The notes under the pieces were generated by a model. That model made no database searches. It was not told the origin of the DNA and saw nothing but the letters and a program-made list of their open reading frames with translations. From assembly GCA_029555885.1 (NCBI GenBank), contig JAKPQT010000593.1, positions 1 to 24,309 on the forward strand: a stretch of DNA of 24,309 bases. Reading direction: 5' to 3'. This DNA comes from Chloroflexota bacterium (GTDB lineage: Bacteria > Chloroflexota > Anaerolineae > CG2-30-64-16). Shown piece after piece: positions 7,147 through 16,200 of this stretch. Positions within the stretch are counted from its first letter, which is position 1. Every line of letters starts with the position of its first letter. The position numbers and the translations under genes were made by a program.

Positions 7147-8685
7147 ATGATCGCTGCCAAGACCCCGTGGCGTCAGCAGATGCCCGACTTCCTGCAGTTC
7201 GTGGACGGCACGCTGAACCACCGGGTGAAGCTGTTCAAGGAGACGCTCGGCTACAATCTCTACTTCATTGATTTCTCCGAGTGGAAGCTGCGTTTCTCCG
7301 ACCGCACGCCGGTCATCTGGGTAACTGAAGGCGATCTGGCGGCGATGGAGCCGCGCGAGCTGGCGCAGAGCCTTGTGGAAGTGGTGCGCTCGCAATCGCT
7401 GGTCGAGCGCAACCCGATCATCATGCTGCAAGGCCCCGGCGCAGAGCTGGCCGCACAGCTCAAGCCCTTGTTCATGCCCATCCTGCTGCTCGATCAGGCT
7501 GACCAGCAAGCCGTGCGCGAGTCGCGCCGGCCGTCGGGCGAGCTGCTGGACCGCCTGGCCGCGCAGCTCGATCTCTCGCTCCTGACGCCGTACGAGACGA
7601 GCAAGCCCGTGACGGGCTCGCGGTTCTTCGGGCGTGAGTTCGAGATCCGGCGCATCCTGCAGACGGGCGACACGAACTTCGCGATCATGGGCATCCGCCG
7701 TATCGGCAAGACGTCGTTGATGCGCGAGATCGAGCGGCAGCTCAGGGAACAGGCGCAGGAGGCCGGCGACGAGAATGCGCTGGAGCGCATCTTGTTCCTC
7801 GATTGCAGCGCGCTCAATTCGCCCGCGCATCTCGTCCAGGAAGTTGTCAGGAAGCTGCGGCCGCAGGAACTGACCCGGTTGGCGAGCAAGCAGTATCCTA
7901 TCTTCATCCCGGACTTCCTGGAGCGGATGTCGCAGCGTTACGGCGGGCCCATCTTCCTGTTCCTGGACGAGTTCGACCGGGTGCTGACGTGGCACTATGA
8001 AGATGACACCCTGCTGAACGCCTTGCGCGCCTCCAGCAACCAGGGCCACTCGCGCTACATCGTCGGCGGCTTCCGCGAGGTCATGCGCGCGTTCAGCGAC
8101 CTGGAGTCGCCGCTCTACAACTTCGCGCGGCCCATCCGCCTGAAGGAGTTCAGCCGCGAGCAGGCCGCCGCGCTCATCCTCGGCCCGCTGGAGAAGCTGC
8201 GCGTCCAGTTTACGCGGCGCAACGATGTGGTCAACCGCATTTTTGACGAAACGGCCGGCCAGCCCAACCTGATCCAGTTCTACTGCAGCATCCTGGTCGA
8301 GCGCCTCGACCGGGAGGGGAGCCGCACGGTTTCGCCGGAGAGCCTGTTCGACGTCTACGGCAACGAGGACTTCCGCGCCTTCGTCCTCAGCACGTTCATG
8401 GACAACACGACGCACCTGGAGAAGGCCATTGTCTTTGCGGTGATGGCAGAGCTGGGCGCGGAGAACCCGTTCGGCGTCAAGACGATGGATGCCGCGCTGG
8501 AGCGCCGCGGGGTGGAGATTCCGCTGTCCGACCTGGACCTGGCCTGCCGCAACCTGGAGCTCGCAGGCACGTTCACCTCGCGCGGGCCGCTGTACCGCTT
8601 CGCGACACCCGTCTTCCCGCGCATGCTGAGCGAGAACTACGATGTGGATTACCTGTTCCGCAAGGTGCTCCAGGAGGGGATTTGA
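7147..8685 (+). CDS. AAA/STAND-type ATPase with an unknown N-terminal domain
   Basis: A 512-residue cytosolic protein. The P-loop GIRRIGKTS lies at 182-190, with Walker B FLFLDEFDR (270-278, Asp274-Glu275), a downstream YIVGGFREV sensor-like strand and a GQPNLIQFYC segment (371-380) typical of STAND/MNS-like ATPases. The C-terminus (about 420-500) looks like a winged helix that may pack on the ATPase. The first 150 residues form an alpha/beta domain I do not recognise; it ends just before the SRFFGRE motif that opens such ATPase domains. ATG at 7147 is preceded by GGGGGG 6 bases upstream. The gene sits between the M29 peptidase (25 bases) and the AAA-GAF-SpoIIE gene (3 bases). Likely role: a nucleotide-dependent switch in a signalling complex with its neighbours. 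Substrate and signal are unknown. Confidence 0.8.
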   Translation: MIAAKTPWRQQMPDFLQFVDGTLNHRVKLFKETLGYNLYFIDFSEWKLRFSDRTPVIWVTEGDLAAMEPRELAQSLVEVVRSQSLVERNPIIMLQGPGAELAAQLKPLFMPILLLDQADQQAVRESRRPSGELLDRLAAQLDLSLLTPYETSKPVTGSRFFGREFEIRRILQTGDTNFAIMGIRRIGKTSLMREIERQLREQAQEAGDENALERILFLDCSALNSPAHLVQEVVRKLRPQELTRLASKQYPIFIPDFLERMSQRYGGPIFLFLDEFDRVLTWHYEDDTLLNALRASSNQGHSRYIVGGFREVMRAFSDLESPLYNFARPIRLKEFSREQAAALILGPLEKLRVQFTRRNDVVNRIFDETAGQPNLIQFYCSILVERLDREGSRTVSPESLFDVYGNEDFRAFVLSTFMDNTTHLEKAIVFAVMAELGAENPFGVKTMDAALERRGVEIPLSDLDLACRNLELAGTFTSRGPLYRFATPVFPRMLSENYDVDYLFRKVLQEGI

Positions 8686-8688
8686 GCC

Positions 8689-11658
8689 ATGAGCGCCTCG
8701 CCTGACTGGCGCATCGTCCCCTACGGGGAAAACTCGTCCTTCAAGAGGCTGCGGGTGCGCGATGAGGCGCGCATCAGCGCAGTCGTGCGCCATCTCCAGA
8801 ACGATGAGTGCGTGTCACTGCTGGGCCCGCCGCTCAGCGAGAAGAGCAACATGCTGCGCGACATCGCCGCCGTACTGGAAGACACGGGCCGATTTTCGCC
8901 GCTGTACATTGACCTGTGGCGCACGCGGTCAGACGACGAAGCGGTGTTCTTCACCAGCCTGGCCGGGCTGGTCGGCGCGGAGCTGGCGCAACGCGGGCTC
9001 GGCCCGGCAACGCCGCCCGTGCAGGAAACCGTGCCCGACCCGCGCGCCTTCCAGCACTACGTCACCGATGTCACCAACCAGGGCAGCCGCAACGTCGCGC
9101 TGCTGATCGACCACCTGCAGGCGCTCCCGCACGATCTCGTCCACAGCCTGCTGTTGGCGCTCCGCTCCGCGTACATGGAGCGCGAGGCCGATGCCCCGCG
9201 CAGCCTGGTGGCCGTCGTCACGGGCGGCATGAACCTCGTCGGCCTGTCCACCGGCCCCACCTCGCCCTTCAATATCGCGAAGCCGGTCGTGACCGCGCCG
9301 CTGACGGTCGAGCAGAGCCGCGCGCTGGCCGAGGCCACGGCGCAGGCCTACGATTGCAGCATCTCTGAGCAAGCGCTGGCGCGCATCGTCGAATGGGCCG
9401 GCGGCGACCGGTATCTCGTGCCCCGGCTGGCGGCGCTGGGGGCGGAGCTGGTGCAGGATCATCGTCTGCGCCGCGTCACATCCGCAGTCATTGCGCGCGC
9501 CGCGGACCGCATGTGCCTCACGACCGAGGACCTGCCGCCCATGCGCGCTGCGATCCGCATGATCGAGGAAGATCCCGATACGATGCTCGACGTCCTCCAC
9601 ATCCTCGATCACGGCATGCTCGCCCGCTCGCGCTCGCGGCAGATGCCCACGCGCACCGGCACGGACCGCCTGCAACTATCGGGCGCGGTCGTGTTGGCCG
9701 ATGGGGTCTTCCGCTTCACGAATCGGGCCTACCATCGGGGGCTGGCACGCCACTTCACCACTGAACGCGTCGGCCACGTCCTGCGCATCTCGGGGCGCTG
9801 GGCCGAGGCCATCGCGTATCTGGCCCCGCGGCTCAGACAAGGCGAGGAACAGGTTGCAGGTTCAAGGTTGCAGGTTGAAGCATCCACCGTCGATACCCTG
9901 CACCCCGGGCGAGCCGCAGCTCGCACAACTCTGGAACCTTCCAACCTCGGCGTATCACCGGCGCGACCGCAGCTTCTCGAAGCGATCGTGCAGTCCATCT
10001 ATGCGACCGATGCGCCGGAGCAGGCCTATGAACTGCTTGCGGATGGATTGCGGCTGGGGTTCGGTCTATCCAATGCTGCGGTCTATTGCGCGGTGCCCGC
10101 GCGCGGGCTGCTGCAACGCGTGTTCCCGCCGGTGACGGCCTCGCGCAACGGGTCCACCGCGCCCGAGTCAGTGGACCTACACGACCCGACCTGCGTGGAG
10201 GCGCAGACGTACCGCCTGGGCAACTACGCGCTGCGCGGCACGGCTGACGAGGCGCGGCTGATCGTGTCGCTGAACGCGGGCGGGCGCTCCATCGGCGTGG
10301 TCACGGTTGACCGCTACATTCAGCACCGCGACCCACACCTGCTGCCGGAGGAGCTGCCCGACTTGCTGCGCTATCTCCAGCACGCGGCCGGCGCGATGGA
10401 CAACGCGATAATCCGTGCAGCCTACCGCACCATCGGCCAGGCCGTGCTCAACGCCAAGGCAATGCAGCCGATGGTAGAGCGCGTGCTCGAAACGCTGGCC
10501 GATGCGCTCGGCTGCGACTATGCGGTGCTCTACCTGGTGGATGACAGCCGGCGTTGGCTGCAGATGGCCGCGGGCGTGGGCCGCGCCATCACGGCGGAAT
10601 GGCAATCCCTGGCTCGCTTTCCGCTGGCCGGCCGCCATCCGGCCGTGAGCGCGCTGCAGGACCGCCGGATGCTGACGGTGCGGGCGAGCGACGAGAGCCA
10701 GGACCGGACGATCATCGACCGGCTGGGGCTGCACAAGTTCGTGCGCACCTACCTGCCGCTGCACGCCGCCGGCGAGGAACTGGGCACGCTAGAGCTCGGC
10801 TACGCCAGCGGCCGCGCCCGCTTTGGCGAGGACCACAAGCGGACACTCGCCGCGTTCATGGACCAGGCGGCCATCGCGGTCCATAATATGCTGCTGCTGC
10901 GCCGGACGGATGAGGCGCTGGCGCGCAAGACCGCCGAAATCAGCGTCGGGCGGGAGATCCAACTCAGCCTGCTGCCGAAGTCTACCCCGTCTGTTCCGGG
11001 CTGGGACTTCGCCGCCGCGTACCAGGCCGCGCGCACCGTGGGCGGCGACTTCTACGACTTCTACCAATCCAACACGCCACCCGCGCGGCTGGGCATCGTC
11101 ATTGCGGATGTGGCAGACAAGGGCGTGCCGGCTGCGCTGTTCATGGCTGTGAGCCGCACGGTCATTCGCAGTGTGGCCTTCACCGGCCGCGGCCCGGCGG
11201 CGGCACTGACGCGTGCCAACCAGCTCCTCCTGGCAGACAGCCAGGCCGAGCTGTTCCTCAGTGCAGCCTATGCCATCCTCAAACAGCAGACGGGCCGGGT
11301 GACGTATGCCAACGCGGGTCACAACTATCCCCTGTGGTACCATGCGGACAGCCGCACCGTGACCGAACTGCGCCGCCACGGGACGGTGCTCGGCGCGTTC
11401 GACGACATCAACCTGGGCGACGAGACCATTAACCTGGCGCCGGGTGATGCCCTGGTGTTCTACACCGACGGCATCACCGATGCGCTGAACGACGAGGGCG
11501 AAATGTTTGGGGAAGAGCGGCTGCAGGCCGTGGTGGCCGCCTCCTGCACGGGCAGCGCGGAGGAGGTCCTCTGGGCCATCACCGGTGCGCTGGCCGGGTT
11601 CATGGGCGAGACGGAACAGGCCGACGACGTGACGTGCGTGGTCGCAAAGCGGGTATGA
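8689..11658 (+). CDS. AAA-like, GAF, GAF, SpoIIE-type protein phosphatase (multidomain regulator)
   Basis: A 989-residue cytosolic signalling protein. Residues 15-260 resemble the AAA_35-like ATPase domain, but the P-loop is degenerate: GPPLSEKS at 46-53 has Glu where the GK glycine should be, and the Walker B is LLIDH rather than DE. A winged-helix-like piece follows (about 295-350). Residues 388-421 are an inserted repeat. GAF domains lie at about 425-570 and 575-735. A short helical linker leads to a SpoIIE PP2C domain (750-989) with GGDFYDF (785-791), IADVADKG (805-812), FYTDGITDA (924-932) and ADDVT (978-982), the metal-binding acidic sites. The phosphatase presumably acts on a phospho-Ser/Thr partner such as an anti-sigma antagonist; none is in the window. 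ATG at 8689 has AGGAGGGGA upstream, overlapping the end of the previous gene. Confidence 0.85.
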   Translation: MSASPDWRIVPYGENSSFKRLRVRDEARISAVVRHLQNDECVSLLGPPLSEKSNMLRDIAAVLEDTGRFSPLYIDLWRTRSDDEAVFFTSLAGLVGAELAQRGLGPATPPVQETVPDPRAFQHYVTDVTNQGSRNVALLIDHLQALPHDLVHSLLLALRSAYMEREADAPRSLVAVVTGGMNLVGLSTGPTSPFNIAKPVVTAPLTVEQSRALAEATAQAYDCSISEQALARIVEWAGGDRYLVPRLAALGAELVQDHRLRRVTSAVIARAADRMCLTTEDLPPMRAAIRMIEEDPDTMLDVLHILDHGMLARSRSRQMPTRTGTDRLQLSGAVVLADGVFRFTNRAYHRGLARHFTTERVGHVLRISGRWAEAIAYLAPRLRQGEEQVAGSRLQVEASTVDTLHPGRAAARTTLEPSNLGVSPARPQLLEAIVQSIYATDAPEQAYELLADGLRLGFGLSNAAVYCAVPARGLLQRVFPPVTASRNGSTAPESVDLHDPTCVEAQTYRLGNYALRGTADEARLIVSLNAGGRSIGVVTVDRYIQHRDPHLLPEELPDLLRYLQHAAGAMDNAIIRAAYRTIGQAVLNAKAMQPMVERVLETLADALGCDYAVLYLVDDSRRWLQMAAGVGRAITAEWQSLARFPLAGRHPAVSALQDRRMLTVRASDESQDRTIIDRLGLHKFVRTYLPLHAAGEELGTLELGYASGRARFGEDHKRTLAAFMDQAAIAVHNMLLLRRTDEALARKTAEISVGREIQLSLLPKSTPSVPGWDFAAAYQAARTVGGDFYDFYQSNTPPARLGIVIADVADKGVPAALFMAVSRTVIRSVAFTGRGPAAALTRANQLLLADSQAELFLSAAYAILKQQTGRVTYANAGHNYPLWYHADSRTVTELRRHGTVLGAFDDINLGDETINLAPGDALVFYTDGITDALNDEGEMFGEERLQAVVAASCTGSAEEVLWAITGALAGFMGETEQADDVTCVVAKRV
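9851..9947. repeat. In-frame inserted heptamer-type palindromic repeat (AGGTTNN)
   Basis: The left arm 9851-9880 consists of tandem heptamers AGGTTGC, AGGTTCA, AGGTTGC, AGGTTGA. The right arm (9931-9947) read in reverse complement is AGGTTGGAAGGTTCCAG, an imperfect copy. Between them lies a perfect 6-bp hairpin, GCGAGC/GCTCGC (9909-9914 and 9919-9924), with a 4-base loop. The whole element is read in frame as about 34 residues (388-421) of the AAA-GAF-GAF-SpoIIE protein, in the linker before the first GAF domain. The encoded peptide (QVAGSRLQVEAS...) is compositionally unlike the surrounding domains. Confidence 0.75.
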
Positions 11659-11694
11659 TGGATCTGACTTCCCAGCCCTAACTCGCCACAAGTG

Positions 11695-11703
11695 TGCTAT
11701 ACT
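11695..11703 (+). promoter_or_regulatory. Extended -10 promoter of the SPFH gene
   Basis: TGC-TATACT, hexamer 11698-11703, lies 49 bases before the ATG at 11753. No good -35 is seen. The predicted start is near 11710, giving a leader of about 43 bases that contains the AGGAGG ribosome site. Confidence 0.6.
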
Positions 11704-11752
11704 CGGGTATCAGCAGCGCTCAAAAGTATGCACCCTGCCAAGGAGGCCCCAC

Positions 11753-12883
11753 ATGACCCGCGTACGCAAAGAAGAGGTAGTGATATGGATCCTCGCCGGA
11801 CTCGGCGCTGTCTTGCTCCTGCTCTTCAAACCGGCAGAGCCGCTGACTCCCACCTATCTGCTACTCCTTGCGCTTGCCCTCATCGTACGCCTGTTCATAC
11901 AGTTCAGCCTGCGCGTGGTGAAAGAGTATGAACGGCTCGTGCTGCTCCGGCTGGGTCGCTACATCGGCACACGGGGACCCGGCCTCATCATGGTTCTACC
12001 CATCCTGGACCAGGCTATAGAGATCGACCAGCGCCAGCAATTCCAGGAGGTGCCACACGAAAGCTGCATCACCAAGGACAATGCCCGCATCGACGTAGAC
12101 TTTCTCTTCTACTGGCGCATCAACAACCCAGAACTGGCAGTGCTAAGAATCAAGGGGCTTGAGGAGTCGATGCGGGGGCTAGCCACTGCCCTCCTGCGCG
12201 CGGTCATCGGCGACATCTCGCTCGACCAGGCGCTGGCTGAACGCGAGCACATCAACCACAAGCTTCGAGTGAAGATCGACGAAGTGACGGAACAGTGGGG
12301 CATCGAAATCACGACGGTGGAAATCCGCGAAATCAAAATGCCGGACGCGATCCAGGAAATCATGTCGCGGCAGATGGCGGCAGAGCGCACCAGGCGCGCG
12401 ACTATTCTCGAAGCCGAAGGGTACCGCGATGCAGCGCGGCTGAAGGCCCATGGCGACGCCGACGCGCTCATGTTGCTTGATGAGGCAGCCAGCCGTCTTC
12501 ACAGCAACACTCTCAACCTCAAATACATGGATACCCTGGGCAGCCTCGGCAAAGGCGAAGCCACCAAGTACCTGTTCCCAATGGAATTTACAACTATCGC
12601 CACACGTCTCGGCAGAGTCATCGCCGACGGGAGCAGCATGCCAGAAGCTGTACCGGACTCCAGCACGGACGAAGGCGACGGGCAACCGGACTCCGACAGG
12701 AGCGGCCAAGACATGACACCTGGATCGCACACGCCCGCGCGAAGCGATCCTGCGGTCAACAACCCACAGTCCAAGGTTGAGGGCAGTATGTTCACCGACA
12801 ACAAGGTGGAGGCCGACGAGCTGCCCAGCGACGCGCTCCCGGCCGATTCCGACCCGCCCCGCGGGCAGGCGCATGCAACCTAG
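11753..12883 (+). CDS. SPFH/Band 7 (stomatin/slipin-like) membrane protein
   Basis: A 376-residue membrane-anchored protein. Two hydrophobic helices (about 10-26 and 33-50) precede a Band 7 domain (about 52-215) that begins VKEYERLVLLRLGRY and includes GPGLIMVLPILDQ. A helical, charged stretch (AERTRRATILEAEG, about 210-223) typical of slipins follows, then a YLFPMEF segment near 275. The last 85 residues are acidic, low in hydrophobics and probably disordered. SPFH proteins oligomerise in membrane microdomains and often regulate membrane proteases; slipins usually neighbour an NfeD gene, which is absent here. ATG at 11753 has AGGAGG 6 bases upstream. Its stop overlaps that of the convergent small gene in a shared CTAG. 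HflK/HflC identity is less likely because the Band 7 pattern is stomatin-like and there is no paired gene. Confidence 0.85.
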   Translation: MTRVRKEEVVIWILAGLGAVLLLLFKPAEPLTPTYLLLLALALIVRLFIQFSLRVVKEYERLVLLRLGRYIGTRGPGLIMVLPILDQAIEIDQRQQFQEVPHESCITKDNARIDVDFLFYWRINNPELAVLRIKGLEESMRGLATALLRAVIGDISLDQALAEREHINHKLRVKIDEVTEQWGIEITTVEIREIKMPDAIQEIMSRQMAAERTRRATILEAEGYRDAARLKAHGDADALMLLDEAASRLHSNTLNLKYMDTLGSLGKGEATKYLFPMEFTTIATRLGRVIADGSSMPEAVPDSSTDEGDGQPDSDRSGQDMTPGSHTPARSDPAVNNPQSKVEGSMFTDNKVEADELPSDALPADSDPPRGQAHAT

Positions 12884-13119
12884 ACCTCACCAGAATCCAC
12901 CGAGTAGACGGACAGTGCCTTCTCAAGAGCCTCGCCCTCAGGCAGCCGGAGTGAGGGCAGTCCGAACGCCAGCGCAAGCGTAACGAGCGCAGCACGGAAG
13001 CCTCGCAGGTATGCTGCGTGAAGCGGGTCGCCGGGTGAGGGCGCAGCGAAGGTCGCCGCCAGATAGGTCGATGTGAGGCTATTGCGAAGGTCCGTGACAG
13101 ACCAGAGTTCTCTTTGCAT
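12880..13119 (-). CDS. Small hypothetical protein (79 residues)
   Basis: No family recognised. The 79-residue product has a polar N-terminus, a central hydrophobic stretch, LRGFRAALVTLALAFGLPSL (39-58), which may be a membrane or amphipathic helix, and an acidic tail. Support for a real gene: ATG at 13119 preceded by GGGAGGG about 9 bases upstream, a consensus sigma-70 promoter 67 bases before the ATG, and a stop placed exactly at the convergent gene's stop (shared CTAG, 12880-12883). The in-frame upstream extension to 13173 has no ribosome site. Function unknown. Confidence 0.65.
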   Translation of the reverse strand: MQRELWSVTDLRNSLTSTYLAATFAAPSPGDPLHAAYLRGFRAALVTLALAFGLPSLRLPEGEALEKALSVYSVDSGEV

Positions 13120-13185
13120 TGTGGTTGCCCTCCCTGGGCGCGGCGTAACCGCCGCCGCCCGAATCGAACGCATGTTCTATCCAAG

Positions 13186-13214
13186 AGGATACCACGTTCA
13201 GGACCACTTGTCAA
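13186..13214 (-). promoter_or_regulatory. Sigma-70-type promoter of the small 79-residue gene
   Basis: On the minus strand: TTGACA (13209-13214), a 17-base spacer, TATCCT (13186-13191). Transcription should begin near 13179, leaving a leader of about 60 bases. It sits immediately downstream of the stop of the lamin-tail gene, which reads in the same direction, so read-through from that gene is also possible. Confidence 0.75.
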
Positions 13215-13239
13215 TTCCCTCGCGCAACTTCGAGGAGTA

Positions 13240-16200
13240 TCATCTTCCTCCCCCCGTCACCGGCAGTACCAACGGCGCGTTGCTCAGGTCCCAGGCGAAG
13301 CGCGGCAGCAATTGATATCCGCCGTGGTACGGCTCCTCCGCAGCATACTGCCCGCCGAGCCCGGTCGCACTCCACGCCTCTCCGAGGCGCACATAGGGTC
13401 GCGACCAGCCCAGGTCCGCGGCGAAGTAGATGTAGGCGGGACCAGTTCCGTCATCCAGCACGACCGCATGCCGCTCGAAGCGCACGACGCGCCCGCTCAC
13501 ACTGACCAGCCGGCCCTCCTGCGCCTCGCCGAGCAGCCCGGTCGGCACGAGGTCAGGCAGCAGCCCTGCGCCAGCGTCCAGGCGCGTAAGATAGCTGGCG
13601 TTCGGCACGGACAGTTCCGCCTCGCCATGAAAGTCACGCGTCCACCCCGTCACGCGTACCCGATCGCCCAGGGCTAGCGGCGGATATTCGCCACCACGCA
13701 GATAGACCTTGATGCCGCCGGAGTCATCCTGGATATAGATGATTCGCTCTCTCACGCCCGGCGGCAGCGTCACCGTACCGACGAGCGTGACGCGCGTGTC
13801 GGCCGGCAGTTGCCGGGCTGCGGCAATCGTCTGGGATGCGGCTGCCGCACGCCCGCCGGTGGGCGGGCCCGCCGGCGCCGGCTCGCGCGGCGGCTGCAGC
13901 CGGTTGGCGCGGCCCGGTGTGACGAAGCAGTTCTTGGTCCACACGCCGGTGCCATCGACGGCGCGGCAAAGGCTCCGGTCGTAGCCAGGGGCAGCGTCAT
14001 ACGCCATCGTGTCCACGACGACGCCGTCGGGCCGGCGCAGGCTCACCTGGTCACGATAGTCACCGAGCGACAGTCGCGTTTCGGCCCTGAACAGCAGCAG
14101 GTGCGAGCGCGGCCAGATGACCACACCGAGAGGCAGAGTATATGCGCGCGTGTCATCTACGACCTGCCAGCCGCCAAGCTGCGCGGGGGCATCGCCCAGG
14201 TTATAGAGCTCGACCCATTCATCCATGTAGTTAGCCGTGCCGCTGCCGTCCCAATCGCCTGCAAAGGGATGCGCCAGCACTTCGTTGAGCACGATGCCGT
14301 CAGGGAACGGTGTCGCTGTCAGGCCTGCGGTGGCAGTTGGGCTTGCCGTTGGTGCGGGCGTCGCAGGGCCGGGCACATTGGGCCCGCGCGGTGATGGCGG
14401 ATAGCTGTCGGTCCAGGCGCCGGCGCCATCCACGGTACGGCTATAGCTGGCATCGCGGCGAGGATTTGCGTAGGCGAATGTATCCATCTCGCGGCCATCC
14501 GGCGCGAGCAGCCGCGCGGTGTCCGTATCCTGGTTCAGCGCGACGCCGCTGGTCGAGCGGTAGATGACCAGGTAGCCGCGGCCTGGAATTACTGTGCCCG
14601 TGGGCAGCGTATAGGGCGCCGTTCCGCCGCCCGCAATGTCATCGAGCTGCCATCCAGCCAGGTCGACCGGCTCCGACTCCAGGCTGTGCAGCTCGACCCA
14701 CTCATCATAGGCATTTACCGCACCATCTCCGTCCCAGTCCACCGCGTCGGGCCGCGGCAGAACCTCGTTCAGGCGGATGAGGGGCAGCAGCACGATCGCC
14801 CGAGTCCCGGTGGGTGTAGGTGTAACCGTGGGCGTCAAGGTCGGTGAGGGCGTCAGGCCAGGTGGAAGGATCGGGGTGACTGTCGGCGTCGGGATTTCGC
14901 CAGGCGTTTCGGTCGTCGTAGGCGTCGATGTGGCGGTCATCGTCCCGGTGACGGTCGGTGTAGGCGTTGCCGCATCGCCCGCCGCGCCGGGGTTCGGCGG
15001 GTCCTGCGCGACCCAATCAGCCGCAGTATCCGTGTCACGATCGGCGGGCACGCGCGCCAGTGATTGTCCTGCCGGGACATCGGGGCACGGTGGCTGAAAG
15101 ATGGCGCTGTTATCGCCGTAGCTGAGCGCGTCGAGCAACTGATCGTCTGGCGCGAGCAGCCGCACACTGTCCCCCGTATTGCTGAGGCCATTGCCGATGG
15201 GCGCTTCCAGGCTTACCAATTCGCCGGTAAAGCCGGGATGGTCAGCGAGAAATTCGCTGCGGTAGGCGGCCACGACCAGATAATCTCCCGGCAACAGCCG
15301 GTAAGATGGCAGCGGGCTGGCGCCGGTCGCGTCAGCAATCTGCCAGCCGGCCAGTTCAGCCGCAGTGTCCCCTGCGTTGAAAAGCTCGACAAATTCCCAA
15401 TCCGCATCAGCGCCGACTTGCCACGGGTCATACAGCACCTCGCTGAGCAAGACGCGCGGCCAGGGCCCGGCGACCGGCGTTGCAGTGGCGGTTGCAGATG
15501 GAGTCTCGCTCGGCGTGATGCCGGGAACGACTGTAGACGTGGGCGTGGCCGAAAGCTGGAGCGCCTGCTCACCGAAGTTGTGCCCCGCGCTGACCTGCCC
15601 CACGCCAACCGTCGCGCTGCGTTCGTCCGCCGTCGTGCTGACATAGCCCGCGGGCTGGCTCTCGGTGACGACATAGCTGCCGGGCGCGAGGTCCGCGAAC
15701 GCGTACCAGCCGCTCGCAAGGGTGTGCGTCGTGCGACCGCCGGTCAGGGTGAGCAGCACATCCGCGATGCCCGCCTCGCCCGCATCGCGCACGCGGTTGG
15801 CGTTGCTGTCCTCATAGACGTACCCCTCGATCTGTGCAGTGTGGTTGGCTGCACCCGGCGAGCCGCTGTCGCCCGCGCTGCCCGGCCAGGGCATGATGGC
15901 GGCCCGCCAGTTTGCCCCGACGCCGTTGTCCAGGTTCGGGCGCACCAGTTGCATGGACGCGCCGCTGGGGTTGGGGAAGGTCAACCCGCCGTCGTAGGCC
16001 ACGCGATCCACCTCACGGCCGGCCGGATCCAGCAGGATGACCTCGTCCGCATCGTTGCCGAGCGTGAATCCGCTGTAGCGATAGGCGAGCGTCACGCCCC
16101 CGTTGGCTGCGGCATCAGCGTTACGGCCGAGCACCATGTAACCGCCCGGCGCCAGCCACAGCGGTCCGCCATTGTTGATCGTGTGATGGTCCGAGCCGGC

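Noticed and set aside
7132..8793. 553-codon minus-strand open frame opposite the ATPase gene
   Set aside because: Shadow frame of Gln/Arg/Ala-rich composition; Walker motifs are in the plus-strand frame.
13240..13263. LPVTG at the lamin-tail protein C-terminus as a working sortase signal
   Set aside because: It is followed only by GGR, and no hydrophobic helix or basic tail appears in any frame beyond the stop. Kept only as a curiosity within the protein's finding.
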